The notes below the pieces were generated by a model. The model was not told the origin of the DNA, ran no database searches, and saw only the letters and a list, made by a program, of their open reading frames with translations. A stretch of DNA of 64,000 bases from Fontibacillus puldeungensis (GTDB lineage: Bacteria > Bacillota > Bacilli > Paenibacillales > Paenibacillaceae), in assembly GCF_042678945.1 (NCBI RefSeq), contig NZ_JBHTLM010000004.1, forward strand, positions 124,001 through 188,000. Direction: 5' to 3'. Both the position numbers and the translations under genes were made by a program. Shown piece after piece: positions 33,357 to 42,025 of the stretch. Positions within the stretch are counted from its first letter, which is position 1, and each line of letters starts with the position of its first letter.

Positions 33357-33396
33357 AAAGGTCCCTGCTCTCCCAAAGGAGAGTAGGGGCCTTTTT
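33357..33396. terminator. Bidirectional terminator between the PHP gene and rqcH
   Basis: A 17-bp stem (33357-33373 with 33378-33394, two G-U pairs), A-rich left and T-rich right. Confidence 0.88.
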
Positions 33397-33404
33397 CAGT
33401 GAGA

Positions 33405-35180
33405 TTAGCCGTTTTTTACAACGTTGTGCAGCCCTTTTATGAGCTGTTCGTCCGGAGTAACGATCAACGTCCGCTGGTGGTCGTAAATGACGAAGCCCGG
33501 CTTGGCTCCACTTGGCTTCCGGACATAGCGGATTAGCGTATAGTCGACCGGCACGCTGCTCGATTGCTTGGCCTGACTATAGAAAGCTGCAAGCTGTGCC
33601 GCTTCATTCAGGGTAGCCTCGCCGAACGCTTCGCTGCGGATCAGCACATGCGATCCCGGAATATCCTTCGTATGGAGCCAAGTGTCGTTTGGCTTACCGA
33701 GCCGATTCGTCACATATTCGTTCTGTAAATTATTTTTACCAACATACATTTCAATCCCTTCCGAAGAGGTGTACACATGAAGCGTTGGTCGATCGTTCTT
33801 TTTCTTTTTCTTGCCTTTTTTGCTCCGGTCTCGAAGGTATCCCTGCTGCGTTAGCTCTTCGCGGATTTCATCGATATCGCTTAGCGTGGCATCGCTCAAC
33901 TGCTGAAGCAGGGCTTCCAAATAGGTAACTTCCTCGCGTGCCAGATTCATTTGCTCGTCGATGACGGCCAGGCTGTTTTTGAATTTGTTGTACTTTTTAA
34001 AATATCGCTGAGCGTTTTCCGACGGTGTGAGCAGCGGATCAAGCGGAATCTTCTCTAGCTTTTGCTCTTCATCGTAGTAGTTTACAAGCTCTACAAAGCG
34101 GTCGCCCTTGCGAATTTCGTGTAGGGATGGGAGCAGCAGTTCACCCCAGATGCGGTAACGATCGGCGTCTTCCGCCTCGTTTAGATCTTTTTCCAGATTC
34201 GACAGCTTCTTGACGTTTTTGTTCCGTTCGTTTTGCAAAAACCGCAGCAGATCGCTTGTTTTTTGCTTTACCGTATCTCGAAGCGCCTTGTCCCCATAGT
34301 AATCCTCCATACATTCGCTGATGGACGGATAGGTGCGAATATCGCCTTGAAGCTGCGCCAAATGAACGGCCGAAAATACGCTTTTTCCTTTGGCATTTTC
34401 TCCTGTTACCGGGGAATAGCGATGCTCACGGATGTCCTTCATCATTTTGGAAAAAGCTTGCCACAACGCTTCGGCGGAGCTGGCGATTCCCCCTTCTACG
34501 GCAGCCGGACTTTCCATGTCGGCACGGGCGTAGATTTCACCTGCAATCAGCGGGCTTAACCCGTTAAAGGCTTCCACAAGCCACATGCTTTTTGGCGCCC
34601 CGTCTTTCTCGCTCTCTTCGGCTTCATGATAGGCGCTTAGAAACTCACTATACCCTGCCTCCAGCGGGTTCAGCTTGTGCTGCTCCGGCGGTTTCGTATA
34701 TGTGAACCCGGGCATCACGATTCGGAAGCTGCTGATCGCAGGAGTCACATGGTGAATACCGTCGAGCTGAATATCGGTGGCAGGGTCGACCAGAATGATG
34801 TTGCTGTGCCGCCCCATTAATTCAATGATAATCCGCTTCAGGGAAAGATCCCCAAGCTCATCCCGCTGACGTACATCGATATGGATGATCCGCTCCATGC
34901 CCACCTGGGTGACAGCTTCAATTGTGCCGCCTTCAAAGTGCTTGCGTAGAAGCATGCAGAACATAGGGGCTTCCAGTGGATTCGGAAATGACTCTTCCGT
35001 GAAGTGCACCCGCGGATAAGTCGGGTTTGCCGATAGCAATAGACGCCGATTACCTGATTGTGTGCGCAGGTTGAAGACGATATCGCTGGCCGCGGGCTGA
35101 TGTATTTTATTGATGCGCCCTCCTATACACGATTGCAGTTCGTGTATGATAGCTCGGGTAACAATGCCGTCGAGTGCCAT
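33405..35180 (-). CDS. rqcH: Ribosome quality control protein RqcH (NFACT/Rqc2 family, YloA)
   Basis: Binds stalled 50S subunits with peptidyl-tRNA and directs C-terminal alanine tailing so that ClpXP destroys the nascent chain. The 591 residues follow the NFACT plan: NFACT-N (ALDGIVTRAIIHEL and VHFTEESFPNP), a long coiled-coil middle (about 290-440, rich in K/E/L), and NFACT-R (NDTWLHTKDIPGSHVLIRS near 505). Earlier annotations call this fibronectin-binding protein. Start ATG 35180 has ACAGGAG upstream; the frame continues far beyond it without family character. Divergent from yloB. Confidence 0.95.
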   Translation of the reverse strand: MALDGIVTRAIIHELQSCIGGRINKIHQPAASDIVFNLRTQSGNRRLLLSANPTYPRVHFTEESFPNPLEAPMFCMLLRKHFEGGTIEAVTQVGMERIIHIDVRQRDELGDLSLKRIIIELMGRHSNIILVDPATDIQLDGIHHVTPAISSFRIVMPGFTYTKPPEQHKLNPLEAGYSEFLSAYHEAEESEKDGAPKSMWLVEAFNGLSPLIAGEIYARADMESPAAVEGGIASSAEALWQAFSKMMKDIREHRYSPVTGENAKGKSVFSAVHLAQLQGDIRTYPSISECMEDYYGDKALRDTVKQKTSDLLRFLQNERNKNVKKLSNLEKDLNEAEDADRYRIWGELLLPSLHEIRKGDRFVELVNYYDEEQKLEKIPLDPLLTPSENAQRYFKKYNKFKNSLAVIDEQMNLAREEVTYLEALLQQLSDATLSDIDEIREELTQQGYLRDRSKKGKKKKKNDRPTLHVYTSSEGIEMYVGKNNLQNEYVTNRLGKPNDTWLHTKDIPGSHVLIRSEAFGEATLNEAAQLAAFYSQAKQSSSVPVDYTLIRYVRKPSGAKPGFVIYDHQRTLIVTPDEQLIKGLHNVVKNG

Positions 35181-35398
35181 AAGTAATAATCTCCTGTCTC
35201 TATAAATGTAAATCGTATGATAACTAACACCTGATCTAGGCCGCCGTGAAAAGGTGGCGACTCCTCTATGATGCCATACTTCAGGCAAAAACTTAAGAGG
35301 ACCGCTGTGATAATTTGGGACTGGCCGGAATACATTTACCCTAGGTGGAAAAGCCTTCACGCAGAAACTGCACAATAAACGGAAGGGGAATAGGGAGG

Positions 35399-38203
35399 AT
35401 GGAACAAAAAAACTGGCACCAGTGGAGAAGTGAAGCGCTTCTGGAGCGGTTCGGCGTCACGCGTGAACAGGGCCTGACCGATGAGGAAGCGCAACGAAGA
35501 CGTGAGGAGAGCGGCTGGAATGAGCTTCAGGAAGGAGAGCGGATTTCCCCGATTTTGTTGTTCTTGAACCAGTTTAAGGACTTTATGATGTTGGTGCTCA
35601 TGGGCGCTACGCTGATTTCCGGATTTCTCGGTGAATATTTGGACGCGGTGACGATCATAGCGATCATTGTTCTAAACGGGGTTCTTGGATTTATACAGGA
35701 ATTTCGAGCGGAGCGCTCTCTGCGTGCGCTTAAGGAGTTGTCCGCACCACATGCGAATGTGGTAAGGCAGGGCAAGGTCAAGCATATTCCTGCCCGGGAG
35801 TTGGTTCCTGGCGATATCGTTATTCTTGAAAGCGGCGATCGAATTCCGGCGGATGTTCGCTGGTTTTCCACGAACAGCCTGGACGTAGAGGAATCGGCAT
35901 TAACGGGCGAATCTCATCCGGTAGGCAAACATAGCGAGGTGCTCGCAGAGTCGGACGTTCCGTTAGGCGATCAGAAGAACATCGGCTTTATGGGCACGAT
36001 GATTACGCGCGGCACCGGACGAGGGGTCGTCATTCGGACCGGGATGGACACGGAAATGGGCAAAATCGCCGACTTGATCCAAAATACAGAGGTTCAGGAA
36101 ACACCATTGCAGCGCCGCTTAGAACAGCTCGGTAAAATTTTGATTTACATGGCGCTGGGGTTAACAGTCGTCGTTGTACTACTGGGGATTCTGCAGGGCC
36201 AGCAAGCCAGCAGCATGTTTTTTGCCGGGGTTAGCTTGGCGGTGGCGGCAATTCCGGAGGGCCTGCCGGCAATCGTTACGATTGCGCTAGCTCTTGGGGT
36301 GCAGCGGATGATCAAGCGGAAGGCGATTGTGCGCAAGCTGCCATCCGTAGAAACGCTCGGCTGTGCATCGGTCATTTGCTCGGACAAAACAGGTACGCTT
36401 ACGCAAAATAAGATGACGGTAACCCGAGTATGGCTTGAAGGGCGAGCGATGGAGGTGGCCGGTGAAGGCTATGAGCCAGTAGGCGACATTCATGAACAAG
36501 GCAGCCCGGTCGATGTACGTAAAGATCAAAGCTTGCGAAGACTGCTGCAAATTAGCTCGCTCTGCAGCAATGCAGTTATTTATGAGGATGACCAGGAGCA
36601 GCGTGGCCGAAAAAAAACGAAGGAAGAAGTAGTTCCCACTGGTTCCGTGTGGAAGTTGAAGGGGGATCCTACCGAAGGTGCCTTGGTGACGTTAGCTTCG
36701 AAAATGGGCCTGTCCCCGGGAGCTCTGGGCAGCATGTACATCCGGGATAAGGAATTTCCTTTTGACTCGAAACGAAAACGAATGTCCGTTATCGTTTCGC
36801 ATCAAGGCGGGAAAATGGTCTTCGTCAAAGGAGCGCCTGATATGCTGCTGGAGCGCTGCAGCTACATCCTCTGGGAAGGCAAGGTTGTTCCGTTTACCGG
36901 AACGCTAAGACAGCGGGTTCAGGCGGCTAACGAGAGCATGGCCCGGAGCGCACTGCGCGTGCTGGGTATGGCTTATCGCGATTTAAAGCCCCACGAAGGC
37001 ACTGACCATGAGGATAGTGTAGAATCGCAGCTGATTTTTGTGGGCCTTACGGGGATGATAGATCCGCCGCGGCGTGAAGCGAAGGATGCCATTACCGTTT
37101 GCCGGCGGGCAGGCATTAAAACCGTGATGATTACCGGCGACCATGGTCTTACCGCAGAGGCGATTGCGTCCGACCTCGGCATTTTGCCTCGAGGCGGGTC
37201 CTCCATGTCAGGACAGCAGCTCGAAGCGCTAAGCGACGAGGAACTGGAAAACAGCGTGGAAAACATTTTTGTCTATTCTCGTGTATCTCCTGAGCATAAG
37301 CTTAGAATCGTCAAAGCGCTCCAGCGTAAAGGCCATGTCGTAGCAATGACCGGGGACGGCGTCAACGACGCCCCGGCCATCAAAGCGGCGGATATCGGCA
37401 TAGCGATGGGTATGACGGGCACAGACGTCTCCAAAGAGGCTTCCTCGCTCATCTTGAGCGATGACAATTTTACCTCAATCGTCGCCGCTATTGAAGAAGG
37501 TCGGAACATTTACGAGAACATCCGGAAATTTATCCGCTATCTGCTTGCCTCTAACGTCGGTGAAATTTTGACGATGTTTTTCGCGATGCTGGCCGGGCTG
37601 CCGCTTCCACTGCTGCCGATCCAGATTTTGTGGGTAAACCTCGTCACCGATGGCTTGCCGGCTATGGCGCTTGGGGTGGATCAGCCGGAAAAAGACTTGA
37701 TGGAGCATAAGCCGCGCGGAGCGAACGAAAACATTTTTGCCAGACGTTTAGGCTGGAAAATCATTAGCCGTGGCTTTTTGATCGGCTTTTGTACGCTTGG
37801 TGCCTTCTGGTTAACGCTGCAGGCGGCACCGGACAACGCGGCTCAGCTTGTCAAGGCGCAGTCGGTAGCCTTTGCAACGCTGGTTATGGCCCAACTTATC
37901 CACGTATTTGATTGCCGCAGCTCCCGGTCGATTTTCCATCGCAACATTTTGCAAAATCGTTACCTGGTCGTCGCTGTCTTGTCCTCGATCGCGCTGCTCT
38001 TAGGCGTTATGTACATTGAGCCGCTGCAGCCGATTTTTAAAACGGTGCCGCTCGGAATGCGTGAATGGGCCATTACCCTTGTAGCCGCCGGAATTCCGAC
38101 CTTCCTGATGGGAGCCGGAAGCGTTTGGTCCGGAAAACGTCGCCGTCGTCCAAGCGGACCGCGTCCATTAGTAACCGCGAAAAGTACAAATATTCGTGCA
38201 TAA
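35399..38203 (+). CDS. yloB: P-type calcium-transporting ATPase, SERCA-like (YloB)
   Basis: Membrane pump that exports Ca2+ using ATP. The 934 residues show the P2A layout: cation-transporter N-domain, actuator TGES in LTGESHPVG, the M4 site AIPEGLPA, the phosphorylated Asp of DKTGTLTQNKM (near 329), the ATP-binding KGAPD, the hinge TGDGVNDAPAIKAADIGIAMG (two overlapping motifs) and M5-M6 with NLVTDGLPA. In B. subtilis YloB is a spore Ca2+ pump, useful for dipicolinate loading. ATG 35399 is the first codon with a family N-terminus; GGAAGGGG lies 10 bases before it. Confidence 0.94.
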   Translation: MEQKNWHQWRSEALLERFGVTREQGLTDEEAQRRREESGWNELQEGERISPILLFLNQFKDFMMLVLMGATLISGFLGEYLDAVTIIAIIVLNGVLGFIQEFRAERSLRALKELSAPHANVVRQGKVKHIPARELVPGDIVILESGDRIPADVRWFSTNSLDVEESALTGESHPVGKHSEVLAESDVPLGDQKNIGFMGTMITRGTGRGVVIRTGMDTEMGKIADLIQNTEVQETPLQRRLEQLGKILIYMALGLTVVVVLLGILQGQQASSMFFAGVSLAVAAIPEGLPAIVTIALALGVQRMIKRKAIVRKLPSVETLGCASVICSDKTGTLTQNKMTVTRVWLEGRAMEVAGEGYEPVGDIHEQGSPVDVRKDQSLRRLLQISSLCSNAVIYEDDQEQRGRKKTKEEVVPTGSVWKLKGDPTEGALVTLASKMGLSPGALGSMYIRDKEFPFDSKRKRMSVIVSHQGGKMVFVKGAPDMLLERCSYILWEGKVVPFTGTLRQRVQAANESMARSALRVLGMAYRDLKPHEGTDHEDSVESQLIFVGLTGMIDPPRREAKDAITVCRRAGIKTVMITGDHGLTAEAIASDLGILPRGGSSMSGQQLEALSDEELENSVENIFVYSRVSPEHKLRIVKALQRKGHVVAMTGDGVNDAPAIKAADIGIAMGMTGTDVSKEASSLILSDDNFTSIVAAIEEGRNIYENIRKFIRYLLASNVGEILTMFFAMLAGLPLPLLPIQILWVNLVTDGLPAMALGVDQPEKDLMEHKPRGANENIFARRLGWKIISRGFLIGFCTLGAFWLTLQAAPDNAAQLVKAQSVAFATLVMAQLIHVFDCRSSRSIFHRNILQNRYLVVAVLSSIALLLGVMYIEPLQPIFKTVPLGMREWAITLVAAGIPTFLMGAGSVWSGKRRRRPSGPRPLVTAKSTNIRA

Positions 38204-38273
38204 AATCAATAGATTTTCAGCCCGCCAAATTATAGACTAACCTCATCAGGCAAGCTTTGCCAAAGAATGGTGT

Positions 38274-38279
38274 ATAATA
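38274..38279 (+). promoter_or_regulatory. TATAAT -10 box before dapF
   Basis: A perfect TATAAT 51 bases before the dapF start. I find no good -35 at the right distance, so strength is uncertain. Confidence 0.35.
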
Positions 38280-38329
38280 ACAGGTACGCATATGCAGCTC
38301 GCAAAGTTGTAAAGGAATGGGGTTTAGAT

Positions 38330-39166
38330 ATGGAATTTACGAAAATGCATGGACTGGGCAATGATTTTTTAGTATTTTATGGCGAAACGCAGCTCCCGGA
38401 CAACGTATCCGAGCTTGCGATAAAATGGTGCGACCGCTATTTTGGCGTGGGCGGGGACGGCCTGGTGTTTATCCTTCCGTCAGAGAAGGCGGATTTCAAA
38501 ATGCGCATCATCAATTCGGACGGTACCGAAGCCGAGCAATGCGGGAATGCGATTCGCTGTGTGTCCAAATACGTCTATGACCACGGGCATATTGGCAAAG
38601 AGCAAATCACGATTGAGACGCTGGGCGCGGGCGTGCAGCAGGTAAGCCTGAAGGTGGAATCGGGCGTCGTTAAAACGGTTCGCGTTGATATGGGTGAGCC
38701 GATTCTGGACGGTCTGACCGTTCCGACGACGCTGTCCGAAAATCCGGTGCTGAATCAGCCGATCGAGGCAGACGGCCGTGAGTTTCGCTTTACAGCGGTT
38801 TCCATGGGCAATCCGCATTGCGTTATCTATGTGGACGATGCTCCACATTTCGACTTGACGACATGGGGGCCAAAGCTCGAAGTACATCCTTATTTTCCGA
38901 GAAAAATAAACGTCGAGTTTGCTACCATCACCAGCCGGGACCGCGTGGAAATGCGGGTCTGGGAGCGCGGAGCAGGTCCGACGCTGGCCTGTGGGACAGG
39001 CGCTTGCGCTACGCTGGTATCCTCTGTCCTCAACGGACTAACGGATCGGGCGGCATGGATTGGTCTAAAAGGCGGAGACCTGTTTATCGAATGGGATGAG
39101 CGGGACAATCACGTATATATGACCGGGCCGGCCGAAGCGGTGTATAAAGGCAGCATACAGCTTTAA
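38330..39166 (+). CDS. dapF: Diaminopimelate epimerase
   Basis: Interconverts LL- and meso-diaminopimelate for lysine and peptidoglycan synthesis, PLP-independent with two Cys acting as acid and base. Both are present: EQCGNAIRC and ACGTGACAT. The start MEFTKMHGLGNDF is diagnostic. At 278 residues it is full length. AAAGGAATGGGG precedes ATG 38330; the upstream frame from 38267 is not used. In B. subtilis dapF is elsewhere, so this is an insertion into the ylo cluster. Confidence 0.96.
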   Translation: MEFTKMHGLGNDFLVFYGETQLPDNVSELAIKWCDRYFGVGGDGLVFILPSEKADFKMRIINSDGTEAEQCGNAIRCVSKYVYDHGHIGKEQITIETLGAGVQQVSLKVESGVVKTVRVDMGEPILDGLTVPTTLSENPVLNQPIEADGREFRFTAVSMGNPHCVIYVDDAPHFDLTTWGPKLEVHPYFPRKINVEFATITSRDRVEMRVWERGAGPTLACGTGACATLVSSVLNGLTDRAAWIGLKGGDLFIEWDERDNHVYMTGPAEAVYKGSIQL

Positions 39167-39205
39167 GGATCGGTCGCTTGATACTTGCTTTGTGAAAGAG
39201 TAAAG

Positions 39206-39243
39206 AGTCGGAAGCCCGAAGTTGTCGGGTTTCCGGCTTTTTA
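39206..39243 (+). terminator. Intrinsic terminator after dapF
   Basis: A 13-position stem (39207-39219 with 39225-39237, including G-U pairs), a 5-base loop and T5. Confidence 0.75.
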
Positions 39244-39469
39244 AATAGAATTTATAAAATTTCACCGGAGTCCTACTATTCAACATCTGGACAAAGTGCG
39301 CCAGGTAGTCCCTCTTTTTGTCTGCTTGATTCATAGCAAACCGAAATGTGAATTGAAGCTTATTCTTAGCAGAAAATGAAGATAAGGGGCGAAAATTTGG
39401 ACTTCTGCTCCTCGCTCTCAACGAGTGAAGAATGGTATCGTAGGACTTGCCGTTACCGTAAACTTACTA

Positions 39470-39655
39470 AATGCATTTCGTACAGTTAAACATCTCCTTA
39501 TTGGGAATATTGAGCATTTAAATGTAAAAAGTGCAACTAAAAGGAACAAAATAGCCCTGCCAATACAAATCGATCCATTTTAGATGTACATTTTGCAGTT
39601 AAAATCCAAAAATTCACACTTCACTCCAAAATAGCTGCATTAAATACATTTAGTG
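39470..39655 (+). repeat. Intergenic repeat, copy A, with four inverted sub-units
   Basis: An A+T-rich block of about 185 bases. It holds four related units of about 22 bases with consensus TTAAYTGYAAAAAGTGCATCTA, at about 39470-39490 (reverse), 39515-39538 (forward), 39579-39603 (reverse) and 39631-39655 (reverse). The second and third can form a stem. A copy with the same order and nearly the same spacings lies at 47966. No coding frame. It explains part of the 930-base gap between dapF and yitJ. Confidence 0.7.
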
Positions 39656-39781
39656 GTGGGTGGTGAGGGAGGCAAGAACCTATATTGATCCCGGGGCACA
39701 TAGGGATTCGTAGACATGAGTACCGGATTGAAGATCGGTGAGATTCAACAGCTGCAGGGAGCAGGAAGTAGAACAGAAGAG

Positions 39782-39895
39782 GGGATGGGTATGGGGTGGA
39801 AAGTTTACGGCCCGCCTTTAAAGTCGTGTTCTTACCATATCATCCATTCCATAGGAACACGACTTTAACAGCGGGTGAAACCCCATACCCATCCC
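39782..39895. repeat. 114-base near-perfect inverted repeat (long hairpin)
   Basis: Outer arms of 16 bp are perfect (39782-39797 with 39880-39895). A middle arm of 5 bp pairs CCCGC (39811-39815) with GCGGG (39871-39875), and an inner arm of 14 bp is perfect (39818-39831 with 39855-39868). The terminal loop is 23 bases, and an asymmetric bulge (13 against 4 bases) separates outer and middle arms. No T run follows at once, so it is not an ordinary terminator. Possibilities are a structured RNA or a miniature mobile palindrome. Confidence 0.8.
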
Positions 39896-39933
39896 TCCCA
39901 TCACTCCAATGTAGAAGTCAAGGCTATCTCAAA

Positions 39934-39955
39934 GGACACCGTCAGGTGTTTTTCT
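39934..39955 (+). terminator. Small terminator-like hairpin after the long inverted repeat
   Basis: ACACC (39936-39940), a 4-base loop and GGTGT (39945-39949), with G-U extension and TTTTTC. It could end a short RNA containing the 39782-39895 hairpin. Confidence 0.4.
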
Positions 39956-39992
39956 TAATCCGATTTTTCGAATGCACTTATTGCAATTAATC

Positions 39993-40021
39993 TTACCATT
40001 CGGAGCGATTTATGATACATT
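39993..40021 (+). promoter_or_regulatory. Promoter with extended -10 for yitJ
   Basis: TTACCA (39993-39998), a 17-base spacer and TGATACATT (TACATT at 40016-40021). The leader would be only about 70 bases. Confidence 0.55.
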
Positions 40022-40097
40022 ATTATGAATAAGTTTGCGCCTGGACAATCCCAGGTATAGAGATCCGCCTTATCGGGCAGTCAGGAGGTACAGCAGC

Positions 40098-41993
40098 ATG
40101 AAGCCGGATTTGCGAAAATGTTGGGAAAAAGAGGTCTTGGTCGGCGATGGGGCGATGGGTACGTATTTGTACCAATTGGGGTTCCCGGTCGGCATATCAT
40201 ATGAAGAATTTAATCTGCTTCGCCCCGACGTCATTGGCGATGTACATCGGCATTACATTGAGGCGGGAGCCAGATTGCTGGAGACGAATACATTTTCGGC
40301 CAATTATTATAAGCTATCGAATTTTGGGCTTGAGCATAAAGTGGAAGAGATCAACCGCACGGCCGTGCGTATCGCGAAGGAAGCCGCAGGAAGCAATGCG
40401 TATGTAGCGGGAGCGATTGGTTCGATTCGCGGCGGCAAGCGGGCGAATGTTTCTACTCAAGATCTTAGAATCCATTTTGGACAGCAAATTGCTGCGCTAC
40501 TGGCCGAGGATGTTGACGCGCTGCTATTTGAAACGTTCTACGATCTGGAGGAAATGAGGATCGCGTTACAGCGTGCAAGAGAGTTGACGCAGATCCCGGT
40601 TATCTGCCAATTTGCCGTTGATCAGGTTGGGCGCACACTGGACGGTTTTGCGATCCCGGAAGCGTTTGGCACGCTTCTGCAGGAAGGCGCCGACGTGCTC
40701 GGTTTTAACTGCCATTCGGGACCTAAAGGCATTATGAGCGTAATGGCCGGACTGCATGGGCCGCTTGACATTCCGATGTCGGTATTTCCGAATGCAGGTT
40801 TGGCGGACTATGTGGATGGAAAATATGTATATGGAGCATCTCCCGAATATTTCGGCGAATGTGCTAAATCGTTTGCGGATATGGGAGTCCGCATAATTGG
40901 AGGCTGCTGCGGTACGACGCCCGAGCATATTGCGGCGACAGCGAAAGCCCTCAGTGAATATGTTCCAAAGCCTTTGGCGGACGAACGAAAACTCCCGGGG
41001 GCTAATTCTACCATTCGTCTCCAGATGGAGGAGTCTGCTGAAGCCAAGCCAACTGGGGAAAGACAAGGCCGCTCAGCCGATCCAAGCATTACGGAGCTGG
41101 TGAAGGAACGCCATACAGTTATTGTTGAGCTTGATCCGCCGCGTGATCTGGACATCGGCAAATTCATGGAGGGAGCGGCTGCGCTCAAGGCGGCCGGAGT
41201 CGACGCCTTAACACTGGCGGACAATTCGCTCGCGGTGACGCGCATGAGCAACATGGCGCTCGGACATCTTGTACAAACCGAGCTTGGACTTCGTCCGCTC
41301 GTTCATATCGCCTGCCGGGATCGCAATCTGATCGGGACGCAGTCGCATATGATGGGCTTTGACGCTTTGGGTATTGACCATGTGCTTGCCGTAACAGGGG
41401 ATCCGGCGCGGTTTGGAGATCTGCCCGCAGCCAGCTCGGTGTACGATATGACGTCTTTTGAAATTATCCGCATGATTAAACAACTGAACGACGGAATTTC
41501 TTTCTCTGGCAAGCCGCTGAAACAAAAAGCTAAATTCGTGGTGGGCGCAGCCTTCAATCCAAACGTTAAGCATTTGCACAAAGCGGTAGAGCGGCTGGAG
41601 AAAAAAATTGCCTCAGGTGCCGATTTTATTATGACGCAGCCGGTGTATGACTCGGAATTGATCGTTTCGATTAAAGAAGCGACGGCACATTTAGATATTC
41701 CGATATTTATCGGCATTATGCCGCTCGCCAGCGGCAAAAACGCTGAATATTTGCACAATGAAGTCCCAGGAATTCAGCTCTCGGACGATGTTCGCAAGCG
41801 CATGGAGGGATTGCAGGGTCCTGAAGGGCGCGCCATGGGGGTTGAAATCGCTAAGGAGCTTCTGGATACGGCGATGGAGCATTTTAACGGAATCTATTTG
41901 ATGACGCCATTTATGTTCTATGAAATGAATGTCGCTTTATTGAAATATGTTCGGGAGAAGTCGAAACAAAGTTCACCCCACTTGTCTCACTGA
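40098..41993 (+). CDS. yitJ: Bifunctional homocysteine S-methyltransferase / methylenetetrahydrofolate reductase (YitJ)
   Basis: Couples reduction of methylene-THF to methyl-THF with homocysteine methylation. The N-terminal about 300 residues form the zinc-dependent S-methyltransferase barrel: GDGAMGTYLYQLG, ETNTFSANYYKL, GFNCHSGPKG and the zinc pair GGCCGTTPEH. The C-terminal about 290 residues (VIVELDPPRDLDIGKFMEG onward) form the MTHFR barrel with FIMTQPVYD and PIFIGIMPLAS. Total 631 residues, close to B. subtilis YitJ. ATG 40098 follows AGGAGGT. No S-box is visible upstream, unlike B. subtilis yitJ. It is inserted between yloB and yicC relative to B. subtilis. Confidence 0.94.
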   Translation: MKPDLRKCWEKEVLVGDGAMGTYLYQLGFPVGISYEEFNLLRPDVIGDVHRHYIEAGARLLETNTFSANYYKLSNFGLEHKVEEINRTAVRIAKEAAGSNAYVAGAIGSIRGGKRANVSTQDLRIHFGQQIAALLAEDVDALLFETFYDLEEMRIALQRARELTQIPVICQFAVDQVGRTLDGFAIPEAFGTLLQEGADVLGFNCHSGPKGIMSVMAGLHGPLDIPMSVFPNAGLADYVDGKYVYGASPEYFGECAKSFADMGVRIIGGCCGTTPEHIAATAKALSEYVPKPLADERKLPGANSTIRLQMEESAEAKPTGERQGRSADPSITELVKERHTVIVELDPPRDLDIGKFMEGAAALKAAGVDALTLADNSLAVTRMSNMALGHLVQTELGLRPLVHIACRDRNLIGTQSHMMGFDALGIDHVLAVTGDPARFGDLPAASSVYDMTSFEIIRMIKQLNDGISFSGKPLKQKAKFVVGAAFNPNVKHLHKAVERLEKKIASGADFIMTQPVYDSELIVSIKEATAHLDIPIFIGIMPLASGKNAEYLHNEVPGIQLSDDVRKRMEGLQGPEGRAMGVEIAKELLDTAMEHFNGIYLMTPFMFYEMNVALLKYVREKSKQSSPHLSH

Positions 41994-42025
41994 AAATAAT
42001 CAATTACAATAGGGTAACGGATGTG

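Noticed and set aside
39470..39655. CRISPR-like repeats
   Set aside because: Units alternate in orientation, differ from each other and have unequal spacing; no cas genes in the window.
39782..39895. Insertion sequence end or transposon
   Set aside because: Arms are inverted repeats, but there is no transposase frame and no visible target duplication; a miniature element remains only a possibility.
39167..40097. SAM-I riboswitch expected before yitJ
   Set aside because: None of the conserved blocks is visible on either strand and the promoter leaves too short a leader.
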